64,000 nt of DNA from Rhizobium sp. Root1334 (lineage in GTDB: Bacteria; Pseudomonadota; Alphaproteobacteria; Rhizobiales; Rhizobiaceae). The stretch spans positions 260,654-324,653 of the forward strand of contig NZ_LMEY01000029.1 of NCBI RefSeq assembly GCF_001426665.1, in the 5' to 3' direction. Made by a program: the position numbers and the translations under genes. The notes below the pieces were generated by a model. The model did no database searches, was not told the DNA's origin, and saw only the letters and a program-made list of their open reading frames with translations. The first letter of the stretch is position 1. Each line of letters opens with the position of its first letter. Below, in pieces: positions 36,148 through 44,849 of the stretch.

Positions 36148-37256
36148 TCGGCCGCATCCCGGATGGGATCATTCTTCTCCACCCCGTTGCGTGCATCGTA
36201 CTCGGCGCGCATACGGCGGACGAGATCGAGTTCGGCCTGGAAGTCCACATAGTGCGGAAGTTTCAAGTGCTCGACGAAACCGGTCGCCTGGACGTTGTCG
36301 GAATGCGAGATGACGAATTCCTCGTCCTGCGCCGGGGCGACAATATCCTCACCAAATTCCTCTGCGCGAAGCGCCCGGTCGACCAGCGACATCGCCATCG
36401 CCTTGCGTTCGCTCTGGCCAAACACCAGGCCGTAACCGCGGGTAAACTGCGGTGGGTTCTTGGCCGAGCCTTGGAACTGGTTGACCATCTGGCACTCGGT
36501 CACCTGGACCGGGCCGAGCGATACGGCAAAACCAAGTTCGGGAATATCGAGCTCGACCTCGACCTCGCCGATGCGGACCTCGCCAACGAAGGGATGAGTG
36601 CGGGCGTAACCACGCTGGGTCGAGTAGGCGAGCGCCAGCAAAAAGCCTTCGTCGCCGCGCGCCAAAGCCTGCAGGCGCAAATCGCGGTTCAGCGGAAATT
36701 CCAGCGGCTCGCGTGTCAGGTCGCCCGGCACGTGATCCTCCGGCATATGGCCGTCGCTCTCGATCAGGCCCTCGCCGGCAAGGATGTCGGACACCCGCAT
36801 CATCGAGCTTTCGTCTACCGTCCGGCGCAGGGGTTCAGCAACCGGCTCATCGGTCAGCAGCGACGGGTCGAGCAGGCGGTGGGTGTAGTCGAATGTCGGG
36901 CCGAGCAGTTGGCCGCCGGGCAAGTCCTTGTAGGTCGCCGAAATGCGGCGCTCGATCTTCATTTTTGCGGTATCCACCGGCACCGACATGCCGAAACGCG
37001 GCAAGGTGGTGCGATAGGCGCGCAGAATGAAGATCGCCTCGATCATGTCTCCGCGCGCCTGACGGACGGCAAGAGCAGCGAGCTCCCGATCGTAGAGCGA
37101 GGCTTCCGCCATCACGCGGTCGACCGCAAGGCCGAGCTGCGCGACGATCTGGTCGATCGAGATGGCCGGTAGAGACCGGTCACCGCGGCGGCGGTCGGCG
37201 AGAAGCTGATGCGCATTGGCGATAGCGGCTTCGCCGCCCTTGACAGCAACATACAT
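36144..37256 (-). CDS. phnI: C-P lyase core nucleosidase PhnI
   Basis: 370 residues matching PhnI over its length (MYVAVKGGEAAIANAHQLL at the start). PhnI, with PhnG, PhnH and PhnL, displaces adenine from ATP by phosphonate to give the triphosphoribosyl phosphonate. Three bases follow the phnH stop, and it overlaps fosX by 4 bases. Confidence 0.96.
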   Translation of the reverse strand: MYVAVKGGEAAIANAHQLLADRRRGDRSLPAISIDQIVAQLGLAVDRVMAEASLYDRELAALAVRQARGDMIEAIFILRAYRTTLPRFGMSVPVDTAKMKIERRISATYKDLPGGQLLGPTFDYTHRLLDPSLLTDEPVAEPLRRTVDESSMMRVSDILAGEGLIESDGHMPEDHVPGDLTREPLEFPLNRDLRLQALARGDEGFLLALAYSTQRGYARTHPFVGEVRIGEVEVELDIPELGFAVSLGPVQVTECQMVNQFQGSAKNPPQFTRGYGLVFGQSERKAMAMSLVDRALRAEEFGEDIVAPAQDEEFVISHSDNVQATGFVEHLKLPHYVDFQAELDLVRRMRAEYDARNGVEKNDPIRDAAE

Positions 37257-37259
37257 GGT

Positions 37260-37880
37260 TCAGACCTCCCGGCGGCGAAGTTTTGTGGTGCGCGGCAGGC
37301 ACAGGACATCGGTGCCGGCAACGAGGATCAGATCGACGCCGCGAGGGAACAGGCCCTGGTTTTCCGCCCAGAGCGTCAGGAAGATATCCGGCAGGCCTTT
37401 AGGCGCGATGATGGTTTCATCCTTGATGCCCGGTCCCGCGGCAACAAACTCCGGTCCGCCGGTCAGCGAGGCGATCTCGATCACCAGAGTGGCCGAACGG
37501 TCAGGATATTCCTGCGTGCCGAGCGCAAACTGATCGAAGCCCGGAACAATACCGCCAGCCTCGATGAAAACGAAACGTGCCTCCGGCTTGACGTTTGTCA
37601 CCGGCGCGCTAGCGTGGAAGGACAGCCAGGCGGGAACAGATGATTGAACCAGGGCATTTGTCAGCCATACGGGCGTGCCGTCATCGCAAAGCGTCAGCGC
37701 GATTGCTCCGGCACCGGCACCGAGCGGTGCGGGCGGCGTGGCAGAGGCGCCGAGCGGCGTGATCGTGCCCGGACGCGCCATGGCATCCATCAGCGCGCGG
37801 AACACCGACTGCGACTGGAAGACCGGATCGGCGAACGCGCCGGCATAGGCGCTGGCATGGATTTCGGTTTGAGCGCCCAT
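37260..37880 (-). CDS. phnH: C-P lyase core subunit PhnH
   Basis: 206 residues of the PhnH family, a PLP-transferase-like fold without PLP that dimerises in the PhnGHIJ core (DPVFQSQSVFRALMDAMARPG near the N-terminus). The start overlaps the phnG stop by one base (TGATG). Confidence 0.95.
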   Translation of the reverse strand: MGAQTEIHASAYAGAFADPVFQSQSVFRALMDAMARPGTITPLGASATPPAPLGAGAGAIALTLCDDGTPVWLTNALVQSSVPAWLSFHASAPVTNVKPEARFVFIEAGGIVPGFDQFALGTQEYPDRSATLVIEIASLTGGPEFVAAGPGIKDETIIAPKGLPDIFLTLWAENQGLFPRGVDLILVAGTDVLCLPRTTKLRRREV

Positions 37881-38347
37881 CAGTTGTCTCCCCGGACCAT
37901 GGTGAAGAAATCGACCCGTGTCGCCGCCGTTTGTTCGGCATGTTTGCGGTCTTCGGCTTGAATGCGGCTTTCCACCGCATCAATTAGCTGGTCGACAGCC
38001 GGCCGATGTTCCGGCCGCTGATGAAGCGCATCGAAGATCGCAGCGAGGCGCGCCTTTTCCCGGTCATTGCCGAGCAACTGCCCATGGCCGATTTCGCCCG
38101 AGGCGAGACGCACCGTTGCGCGGCTCACCGTCGCTTCTCCGAGATTGAAGGGATCGCCGCCACCGCCGACGCGACCACGCACCATGACGAGGCCGGTTTC
38201 AGGCCCGCGCACAGGATGCACCTCCGGCTTGGGCTCGATCGCCAGCCAGCTTGCCTGTAGTTCTTCCGTGGAAGCACGGGCGAGCAGGCCCATCGCCCGC
38301 TTTCGCTCGCTCACCGCCGTGCCGGTATTTTCTTTGATCGCGTCCAT
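37880..38347 (-). CDS. phnG: C-P lyase core subunit PhnG
   Basis: 155 residues of the PhnG family (RKRAMGLLARAS; GRVGGGGDPFNLGEATVSRATVRL). First gene of the C-P lyase transcript, divergent from phnF. The 85-base intergenic region carries a palindrome suited to PhnF and a PHO-box-like repeat. Confidence 0.95.
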   Translation of the reverse strand: MDAIKENTGTAVSERKRAMGLLARASTEELQASWLAIEPKPEVHPVRGPETGLVMVRGRVGGGGDPFNLGEATVSRATVRLASGEIGHGQLLGNDREKARLAAIFDALHQRPEHRPAVDQLIDAVESRIQAEDRKHAEQTAATRVDFFTMVRGDN

Positions 38348-38362
38348 TGCTTCCGTCCGAAA

Positions 38363-38380
38363 TGTCTATTAATATAGACA
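38363..38380. promoter_or_regulatory. Putative PhnF operator
   Basis: TGTCTAT (38363-38369) and ATAGACA (38374-38380), perfect 7-bp arms with a 4-bp centre. The TCTA/TAGA core resembles sites of GntR/HutC-family regulators, to which PhnF belongs (the mycobacterial PhnF site contains TGGTATAGACCA). It is 16-33 bases before the phnG ATG, where binding would block transcription. Confidence 0.7.
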
Positions 38381-38416
38381 ACAATACATTTGATGTTCTG
38401 CTTTTAGAATGTCCAC

Positions 38417-38434
38417 ATGACGGGCTTGTGACAT
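38417..38434 (-). promoter_or_regulatory. PHO-box-like repeat upstream of phnG
   Basis: On the minus strand ATGTCAC AAGC CCGTCAT: two half-sites with 11-bp period, 5 of 7 and 6 of 7 matches to CTGTCAT. It sits 70-87 bases before the phnG start and overlaps the phnF start codon region, so PhoB bound here could activate phnG and hinder phnF. Confidence 0.6.
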
Positions 38435-39170
38435 GAATGCTAAAAAAGCGGTTGAGCGTCAGACCGGGGTCGCATTGTGGCGGCAGATCGCCGATCTTAT
38501 CCGGTTATCGATCAGCAATGGCGACTACGACCAGACGGGCATGGTGCCACCCGAAATTGTGCTCGCCGCACAGTTCGGTGTCAACCGTCATACGGTGCGC
38601 AGCGCTCTCGCCGCGCTTGCCGATGAAGGACTGGTGCAAGCGATTCAGGGCCGGGGCACGATAATCCAGCGCAAGGAGCGGCTGAGTTTTCCGATTTCGC
38701 GGCGCACCCGGTTTTCACAAGGGCTGGGAGGTCAGGCCCGCGAGACCGAGGCAAAGCTTCTGGCCCAAGCGGTTTTGCCGGCCGCTGGCGAAGTCGCCGC
38801 CGGCCTGAAAATTCCCCCTGGCGCGTCCTGCATCCAGCTTGATCTGGTCAGCAGCGCCGATGGGCGGCCGGTTTCCTGCTCCACCAGTTTCTTCCCACAA
38901 GGCCGGTTTCCGGCCATGGCCGAAGAATTCGAACGCCTGCACTCGATTACCAAGGCCTTCATGGCGCAGGGATTGGTGGATTACGTGCGCGTCTCAACCG
39001 AACTGGTGGCGCGCCACGCCGATGCGGCGGAACTGGCGCTACTTCGCCTTTCCCCCGGCGCCATCGTCATTGAGGCAACCGCCATCAATGCCGACCCGGA
39101 GGGCGTGCCGGTGCAATTTTCCCGCACCCGCTTCGCCGCCGATCGCGTCAAGCTGAAGATCGATACGTGA
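38433..39170 (+). CDS. phnF: GntR/HutC-family phosphonate regulator PhnF
   Basis: 245 residues: GntR winged helix (about 12-82, ALWRQIADLIRLSI ... VNRHTVRSALAALADEGLV) and a UTRA effector domain (about 100-240). Divergent from phnG; it probably represses the phn genes through the TGTCTAT/ATAGACA palindrome. No obvious ribosome-binding site precedes the ATG at 38433, suggesting a weak or leaderless start. Converges with the FAH-family gene. Confidence 0.92.
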   Translation: MNAKKAVERQTGVALWRQIADLIRLSISNGDYDQTGMVPPEIVLAAQFGVNRHTVRSALAALADEGLVQAIQGRGTIIQRKERLSFPISRRTRFSQGLGGQARETEAKLLAQAVLPAAGEVAAGLKIPPGASCIQLDLVSSADGRPVSCSTSFFPQGRFPAMAEEFERLHSITKAFMAQGLVDYVRVSTELVARHADAAELALLRLSPGAIVIEATAINADPEGVPVQFSRTRFAADRVKLKIDT

Positions 39171-39176
39171 GCGCAT

Positions 39177-39210
39177 GAAAAAGGGCGCCGTGCCGAAACA
39201 CCGCGCCCTT
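39177..39210 (-). terminator. Terminator of the FAH-family gene
   Basis: AAGGGCGC (39181-39188) and GCGCCCTT (39203-39210) arms; on the minus strand the stem is followed by TTTTTC. It lies 21 bases past the stop of the FAH-family gene, and may also stop phnF transcripts from the other side. Confidence 0.8.
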
Positions 39211-39230
39211 ACCAAGGTTAACCGCAGCAA

Positions 39231-40070
39231 TCAAACGTCGGCAACGAAAGTCTGCTTCTGCGTGCCGAGGCCTTCGATCCCGAGCTCGACGACATCGCCG
39301 GCCTTCAGATATTGTGGCGGCTTGAAGCCCATGCCGACGCCCGGCGGCGTGCCGGTTGAAATGATATCGCCGGGATGCAGGGTCATGAACTGGCTGAGAT
39401 AGCTGACCACATGCGCAACGCCATAAACCATGGTCTTCGACGACCCGTTCTGCTTGCTGACGCCATTGACCGTCAGCCACATCTTCAGGTTCTGCGGATC
39501 GGCAATCTCGTCCCTGGTCACAAGCCACGGACCGGTCGGGCCAAACGTGTCGCAGGATTTTCCCTTGGTCCACTGGCCGGAGCGCTTGGTCTGGAAATCG
39601 CGCTCGGACACGTCGTTGATGACGCAGTAACCGGCAACATGCTCCAGTGCATCGGATTCGGACACGTATTTGGCTTTCTTGCCGATAATCACGCCGAGTT
39701 CGACCTCCCAATCCGTCGCTTCCGATCCGCGCGGAATAAGCACGTCATCGTTCGGGCCGACGATTGCCGATGTCGCTTTCATGAAGATCACCGGTTCTGG
39801 CGGCACGGTTGCCCCAGTTTCGGCGGCATGATCGGCATAGTTCAGGCCGATGCAGATGAATTTGCCGGTGCCAGCAACGCAGGCGCCCAACCGCGGGCTG
39901 CCGCCAACCACGGGCAGGCTGTCAATATCCAGCCCCTTCGCCCAGCCTATGTCGCTGATCGCCTCGCCGCCGATGTCGGCGATCACGCTGCTCAGGTCGC
40001 GAATCTGGCCGTCCTTGTCGAGAACACCCGGCTTTTCGGAGCCAAGCGGCCCATAGCGCAAAAGTTTCAT
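39231..40070 (-). CDS. Fumarylacetoacetate hydrolase (FAH)-family enzyme
   Basis: 279 residues; N-terminal cap (about 1-65) and FAH catalytic domain (about 70-278). Metal-binding acids are seen in TDWEVELGVIIG and INDVSERDFQ. FAH enzymes cleave or hydrate 2-keto acids (2,4-diketo-3-deoxy-sugar acids, 2-hydroxyhepta-dienedioate and others). Downstream of gluconokinase and a gluconate-5-dehydrogenase-like SDR, a sugar-acid substrate is likely, but the exact one is not identifiable. Confidence 0.85.
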   Translation of the reverse strand: MKLLRYGPLGSEKPGVLDKDGQIRDLSSVIADIGGEAISDIGWAKGLDIDSLPVVGGSPRLGACVAGTGKFICIGLNYADHAAETGATVPPEPVIFMKATSAIVGPNDDVLIPRGSEATDWEVELGVIIGKKAKYVSESDALEHVAGYCVINDVSERDFQTKRSGQWTKGKSCDTFGPTGPWLVTRDEIADPQNLKMWLTVNGVSKQNGSSKTMVYGVAHVVSYLSQFMTLHPGDIISTGTPPGVGMGFKPPQYLKAGDVVELGIEGLGTQKQTFVADV

Positions 40071-40161
40071 CGTTCCTCTTCCCTTGAAATCCAGACAATA
40101 TTGGCGTCTGACAGATCAAAGGCAGGCAGCGTTGTAAAGCGCTTTTGCCCGGAAGGGCGCC

Positions 40162-40728
40162 TCAGCGTGTCGACAAATCTTGCAGTCCGGCCAGCGCCTT
40201 TTCGACGATATTAGCAAGCGGCAGATCGACATCGACGGTCACGACACCCGGTTCGACAATCGGCGGCTCCAGCGCTGCGAACTGGCTGTCGAGTAGGGAA
40301 GACGGCATGAAATGACCGGCGCGAGCCTTCATGCGTTTGTCGAAAACGGCGCGCGATCCCTCCAGAAAAACGAAAGCCAGATGGCCACCAGCCGCAGCCC
40401 GCAACCGGTCGCGGTAGATTTTCTTCAGCGCCGAACAGGACACGATAACCCGCTCGCCACGCGCAACACTATCGCCGACCAAACCGCCGATGATATCGAG
40501 CCAAGGCCAGCGGTCGTCATCATCCAGCGGGATGCCAGCCGACATTTTCTCGATATTGGCAGGCGGATGCAGGCTGTCGCCCTCGATGAACCCGCAATTC
40601 AAGGCAGCGGCCAGCCGTTCACCAACCGAAGTCTTGCCGCAGCCGCTGACACCCATGACGATGACCGGCAGGCCGGAATTTTCAGAGAGATGTTGTGATA
40701 CCACCATCGACATAAAGTGTGTGTCCAT
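40162..40728 (-). CDS. gntK: Gluconokinase (GntK/IdnK type)
   Basis: 188 residues from the first ATG at 40728; in-frame ATGs at 40713 and 40707 are alternatives, as the family usually begins shortly before the P-loop GVSGCGKTS. The family blocks GDSLHPPANIEKMSAGIPLDDDDRWPWL and SCSALKKIYRDRLR are intact. Phosphorylates gluconate to 6-phosphogluconate. Overlaps the upstream SDR gene by 47 bases in another frame, indicating tight co-translation. Confidence 0.93.
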   Translation of the reverse strand: MDTHFMSMVVSQHLSENSGLPVIVMGVSGCGKTSVGERLAAALNCGFIEGDSLHPPANIEKMSAGIPLDDDDRWPWLDIIGGLVGDSVARGERVIVSCSALKKIYRDRLRAAAGGHLAFVFLEGSRAVFDKRMKARAGHFMPSSLLDSQFAALEPPIVEPGVVTVDVDLPLANIVEKALAGLQDLSTR

Positions 40729-41449
40729 TCACGAAGGAAGACGCGTTACTCGCCAGGAAAACAGCCGAGCCGACCAGCTCTTCGACATTGCCCCAGCGCG
40801 CTGCGGGTGTACGCTTTTCCAGCCAATCTGAAAACTCCGGATTGTCGATCAGGGCCTGATTGAGCGGCGTCCGGAAATAACCGGGCGCGATTGCGTTGAT
40901 CTGCAATCCGTGGCGCGCCCAGTCGGCGCACATTCCGCGCGTCAGGTTTTTGACGGCACCCTTGGTCGCGGTATAGGGCGCGATGCCGGGACGGGCGAGT
41001 TCGCTCTGGACCGAGGCGATATTTATAATCTTGCCACGGCCACGGCCGATCATGAACCGGGCCACCGCCTGGCTGACATAAAAGACGCTGGAAATGTTGG
41101 TTGCCAGCAGTTGCTCCCACTTGTCGGCCGGAAAATCCTCCAGCGGCGAGCGAAACTGCATGCCGGCATTGTTGATCAGGATATCGATCGCACCGATTTC
41201 GCTTTCGATGATGGCAATCGCCTCGGCGGCTGAGTCTCGGCCGGTCACATCGAAGGCCGCCGCATTGGCGACATGGCCGTTATCCCGCAAAGCAGAAACG
41301 GCTGCAGCGACCTTTTCGACATCGCGGCCATTGACGACGATCTCGGCGCCATGCGCCGCAAGACCTTCCGCCAAGGCAAAGCCGATACCCTGGCTGGAGC
41401 CGGTGATCAGCGCACGCCGGCCGGACAGGTCAAACAGCGGAAAGCTCAT
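40682..41449 (-). CDS. Short-chain dehydrogenase, gluconate 5-dehydrogenase-like
   Basis: 255-residue Rossmann-fold SDR: cofactor motif TGSSQGIG near 17-24, NNAG, catalytic Ser plus YTATK, and a C-terminus VNGHTLYVDGGITTSL. Closest in pattern to IdnO/Gno (gluconate 5-dehydrogenase, interconverting 5-ketogluconate and gluconate), which agrees with the overlapping gluconokinase gene. Starts 53 bases after the aldolase gene, with a terminator between. Confidence 0.85.
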   Translation of the reverse strand: MSFPLFDLSGRRALITGSSQGIGFALAEGLAAHGAEIVVNGRDVEKVAAAVSALRDNGHVANAAAFDVTGRDSAAEAIAIIESEIGAIDILINNAGMQFRSPLEDFPADKWEQLLATNISSVFYVSQAVARFMIGRGRGKIINIASVQSELARPGIAPYTATKGAVKNLTRGMCADWARHGLQINAIAPGYFRTPLNQALIDNPEFSDWLEKRTPAARWGNVEELVGSAVFLASNASSFVNGHTLYVDGGITTSL

Positions 41450-41459
41450 TCAGGTGCCT

Positions 41460-41493
41460 CAAAGAAAGATGTGGCGGGAAAGGTTCCCGCCAC
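41460..41493 (-). terminator. Terminator of the fba gene
   Basis: GTGGCGGGAA (41471-41480) and TTCCCGCCAC (41484-41493), a 10-bp stem with a 3-base loop, then ATCTTTCTTT on the minus strand. It separates fba from the SDR-gluconokinase genes. Confidence 0.85.
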
Positions 41494-41502
41494 AATGCAT
41501 TC

Positions 41503-42549
41503 TCAGCTGGCCTTTGAATAGGCCTTTGCCATATCGGGCAGACGCTTGACGCGGATTTTCGAAGCCTGGCCTGCGGCATTGAAGGCAATGAAGCGCTCCT
41601 TGCAGACTTCGACCATGCGGGCCGTCGCCGGCTTCAGGTAGTTGCGCGGATCGAAATTGTCCGGGTTCTGCAGATGATGCTTGCGGATTTCGCCGGTGAA
41701 GGCGAGGCGCAGGTCCGTATCGATATTGACCTTGCGGACGCCGAGCGGAATGGCCTTCTGGATTTCGGCGAGCGGCACGCCCCAGGTCTGCTTCATCTTG
41801 CCGCCGAATTCGTTGAACAGGTCCTGCAGGTCCTGCGGAACGGTGGACGAACCATGCATGACCATATGGGTGTTCGGCAGGCGCTTGTGGATTTTGGCGA
41901 TGGTGTCGATCGACAGGATTTCGCCGTCCGGCGCGCGGGTAAACTTGTAGGCGCCGTGGCTGGTGCCGATCGCGACGGCCAGCGCATCGACGCCGGTCTT
42001 TTCGACGAAGTCGAAAGCCTGCTCCGGATCGGTCAGCAGTTCCTCGCGCGACAGCTTGCCTTCGAAGCCATGGCCGTCTTCCTTTTCGCCGGCGCCCGTT
42101 TCCAGGTTACCGAGACAGCCAAGTTCACCTTCAACCGATACGCCGGCAGCATGGGCGATCTTCACGACTTCAGCCGTGACGCCGACATTGTATTCATAGG
42201 AAGCGATCGACTTGCCGTCGGCGAGCAGCGAACCGTCCATCATCACCGACGTAAAGCCGTTGGTGATTGCCGAGATGCAGGTCGAGGGCTGGTCGCCATG
42301 GTCGAGATGCAGGCAGACCGGAATATGCGGGTATTCTTCCGTGGCCCCTAGGATCAGATGACGCAGGAAGGCGTCGCCAGCATAGGCGCGGGCGCCGCGG
42401 CTTGCCTGCAGGATGACCGGAGAATCCGTGGCATCGGCGGCGCGCATGACAGCCTGGATATATTCCAGATTGTTCACGTTGAACGCTGGCAGCGCGTAAT
42501 TGTGTTCGGCGGCGTGGTCCAAAAGCTGCCGCAAGGTGATCAATGCCAT
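41503..42549 (-). CDS. fba: Class II fructose-bisphosphate aldolase
   Basis: 348 residues of the zinc-dependent class II aldolase family (CbbA-like subtype). Metal and phosphate blocks: LHLDHGD, EGELG, GTSHGAYKF, HGSSTVP and VRKVNIDTDLRLA. It cleaves fructose 1,6-bisphosphate in glycolysis or runs in reverse in gluconeogenesis. GGGAGA about 10 bases before the ATG. A good terminator follows, so it is probably monocistronic. Confidence 0.95.
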   Translation of the reverse strand: MALITLRQLLDHAAEHNYALPAFNVNNLEYIQAVMRAADATDSPVILQASRGARAYAGDAFLRHLILGATEEYPHIPVCLHLDHGDQPSTCISAITNGFTSVMMDGSLLADGKSIASYEYNVGVTAEVVKIAHAAGVSVEGELGCLGNLETGAGEKEDGHGFEGKLSREELLTDPEQAFDFVEKTGVDALAVAIGTSHGAYKFTRAPDGEILSIDTIAKIHKRLPNTHMVMHGSSTVPQDLQDLFNEFGGKMKQTWGVPLAEIQKAIPLGVRKVNIDTDLRLAFTGEIRKHHLQNPDNFDPRNYLKPATARMVEVCKERFIAFNAAGQASKIRVKRLPDMAKAYSKAS

Positions 42550-42807
42550 AGTCAGAAGTCTCCCGTTGTCTCTGCGCCATCATTTCTGATCATGACGCGC
42601 GCACCTTATTCTCCGCTTGAGCAGAAGTATTCCCTACAAAAGCCAACTGGTATCGCGACCAGGCCTCCTGGCGAATGTTGGGAGCGGATTTGCCTGCACC
42701 ATAATTGATGATCCGGGTTTGGCAACCACCGCCGCGGCGGAAATGGTGCCGCCTGGCCTACGGAAACGTTACAGGTCGAGTGCTGCACGTAGATTATCCT
42801 GAATTTT

Positions 42808-42835
42808 TTTGACAAACCGGCGAACACAATTATAA
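42808..42835 (+). promoter_or_regulatory. Sigma-70-like promoter far upstream of oppA
   Basis: TTGACA, 16-base spacer, TATAAG on the plus strand. No plus-strand gene starts closer than 360 bases, so it drives either the opp operon with a long 5' leader or an undescribed small RNA. Confidence 0.45.
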
Positions 42836-43004
42836 GTTGATCGCCCGATATATGTACCCGTTACGTTCCAGCGCGCACATTCGCGGACTTCGCGCCGCTG
42901 CGAGAAGGACGGATGCAAGTTCATTTCGACGGAACAGCAGATCGCGAATACATATTACGTAAACTGCCAAAAATAATACTCGAACTTGCGCATTGATGAC
43001 CGGC

Positions 43005-43047
43005 AACCTCCCGGAACATCGGTTCAGATAGCGCAAACCTCCCGGAA
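43005..43047. repeat. 12-bp direct repeat upstream of oppA
   Basis: AACCTCCCGGAA at 43005-43016 and again at 43036-43047, identical, 31 bases start to start (three helical turns). Flanking CA before each copy is also similar. This is a candidate two-site operator for the opp operon. Confidence 0.6.
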
Positions 43048-43199
43048 AATGGCGCGATTGAAATGCAACCGAGGCGCTATAAATATCTGTCCGTCAGCGA
43101 CATGGCGGCGTTAGGCGCGACACAAAGAGCCTTGCCTTTGGAATAGATTTGGCATTCTCTCGCCGCTTCACAACCTAAAAAGAGGGGAAGGAGAACAAA

Positions 43200-44798
43200 A
43201 TGACTTTTGCAAAAATCAACCTCCGTACAGCGATGCTGCTTGGATCGATTCTCATTGGCGCGAGCCCCGCGCTCGCTGAAACCGTTCTGCACCGGGGCAA
43301 TGCCGGCGAGCCGCAAACGCTCGACCAGGCACACACCTCGATCAACATCGAAGAGTTCATCCTGAAGGACCTTTACGAAGGCCTGACGATCTATGACGCT
43401 GCCGGCAAGATCGTTCCCGGCGCTGCCGAAACCTGGGATCTGTCGGACGATGGTCTCGTTTACACCTTCAAGCTGCGCGCCAATGCCAACTGGTCCGACG
43501 GCTCCCCGGTTACCGCTGGCGACTTCGTCTTCTCCTTGCAGCGCGTTGAAGATCCGAAGACCGCAGCCGGCTATGCCAACATCCTTTTCCCGATCAAGAA
43601 TGCCCAGAAGATCAACAAGGGTGAAGTGCCCGTCGATCAGCTCGGCGTGAAGGCCATCGACGACAAGACGCTGGAAATCACCCTTGAACGTCCGACCCCC
43701 TTCTTCCTTGAGCTTCTCGCCCACCAGACCGCCCTGCCGGTCTCCAAGGCCAGCGTCGAAAAGAACGGCGCCGATTTCGTCAAGCCGGGCGTGATGGTCT
43801 CCAACGGCGCCTACAAGCTCGTCGCCCATACCCCGAACGACAGCCTGACGACTGAAAAGAACGCCTCCTACTGGGATGCGGCAAACGTCAAGATCGACAA
43901 GGTCATCTTCTACCCGATCGACGACCAGGCAGCCTCCGTACGCCGGTTTGAGGCCAAGGAAATGGATCTGGCCTACAACTTCTCGGCCGACCAGCTGGAC
44001 CGCCTGCGCGCTGCTCACGGCGATCAGGTCCACGTTTCGCCGACGCTCGCCACCTACTACTACAACTTCGACACCCGCCAGGCGCCCTATGACGACGTTC
44101 GCGTCCGCCGCGCGCTGTCCATGGCCGTCGACCGTGACTTCCTGGCCAAGGAAATTTATTCGGGCTCGCAGCTGCCGTCCTACTCGATGGTGCCTCCGGG
44201 CATGGCAAGCTACGGTGATCCGTCCAAGGCCGATTTTGCAGACAAATCGCAGCTCGACCGCGAAGACGAAGCGCTCAAGCTGATGAAGGAAGCCGGCTAC
44301 GGCGAAGGCGGCAAGCCGCTCGAGATCGAAATCCGCTACAACACCAACCCGAACCATGAACGCGTCGCAACCGCTGTCGCCGACATGTGGAAGAACACGT
44401 TCGGCGCCAAGGTGTCGCTGGTCAATCTCGACGTTTCCTCGCACTACGCCTATCTGCAGGAAGGCGGCAAGTTCAACGTTGCCCGCGCTGGCTGGGTTGC
44501 CGACTATGCCGACGCCGAAAACTTCCTGGCGCTCAGCGCCTCCTCAAACAAGACCTTCAACTACAGCCATTTCGAGAACCCTGAGTTCGACGCGCTGATG
44601 AAGAAGTCCTACGAGGAAACCGATCCGGCGGCCCGCTCCAAAACGCTTCATGAAGCTGAAGCCATCCTCATGAAGGAACAGCCGGTCGCGCCGTTCCTGA
44701 CCCAGGCAGACCTCTGGCTGGTGTCCAGCAGGGTGAAGGGCTGGCAGGACAATGCTGCAAACCAGCATCTGAGCCGCTTCCTGAGCGTTTCCGAATAA
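43200..44798 (+). CDS. oppA: Oligopeptide-type ABC transporter binding protein (OppA family)
   Basis: 532 residues: signal peptide cleaved after ASPALA (residue 26), then an SBP family 5 domain (HRGNAGEPQTLDQAHTS; WKNTFGAKVSLVNLDVS). Periplasmic receptor for peptides or similar solutes. GGGGAAGGAG sits just before the ATG, the strongest ribosome-binding site of the operon, as expected for a binding protein. Operon order oppA-B-C-DF. The symbol indicates family; the ligand may be murein peptide, oligopeptide or another substrate. Confidence 0.92.
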   Translation: MTFAKINLRTAMLLGSILIGASPALAETVLHRGNAGEPQTLDQAHTSINIEEFILKDLYEGLTIYDAAGKIVPGAAETWDLSDDGLVYTFKLRANANWSDGSPVTAGDFVFSLQRVEDPKTAAGYANILFPIKNAQKINKGEVPVDQLGVKAIDDKTLEITLERPTPFFLELLAHQTALPVSKASVEKNGADFVKPGVMVSNGAYKLVAHTPNDSLTTEKNASYWDAANVKIDKVIFYPIDDQAASVRRFEAKEMDLAYNFSADQLDRLRAAHGDQVHVSPTLATYYYNFDTRQAPYDDVRVRRALSMAVDRDFLAKEIYSGSQLPSYSMVPPGMASYGDPSKADFADKSQLDREDEALKLMKEAGYGEGGKPLEIEIRYNTNPNHERVATAVADMWKNTFGAKVSLVNLDVSSHYAYLQEGGKFNVARAGWVADYADAENFLALSASSNKTFNYSHFENPEFDALMKKSYEETDPAARSKTLHEAEAILMKEQPVAPFLTQADLWLVSSRVKGWQDNAANQHLSRFLSVSE

Positions 44799-44849
44799 CG
44801 GATTTTGACGCGCGGCGGCTGATGCCGCCGCGCGTCATGGAGTAAGACC

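Larger units (their letters stand above)
42550..43199. other. 650-base intergenic region between fba and the opp operon
   Basis: Divergent promoters of fba and oppA should lie here. On the plus strand TTGACA (42808-42813) and TATAAG, spaced 16 bases, make a good sigma-70 promoter about 365 bases before oppA, implying a long leader or a small RNA. Open frames of 36 and 27 codons after it (42852 and 43063) have no recognisable product. A 12-bp direct repeat lies at 43005-43047. Confidence 0.5.

Noticed and set aside
42852..43146. Short ORFs of 36 and 27 codons in the fba-opp intergenic region
   Set aside because: No ribosome-binding site, no similarity recognised; kept only as a note on a possible small RNA region.
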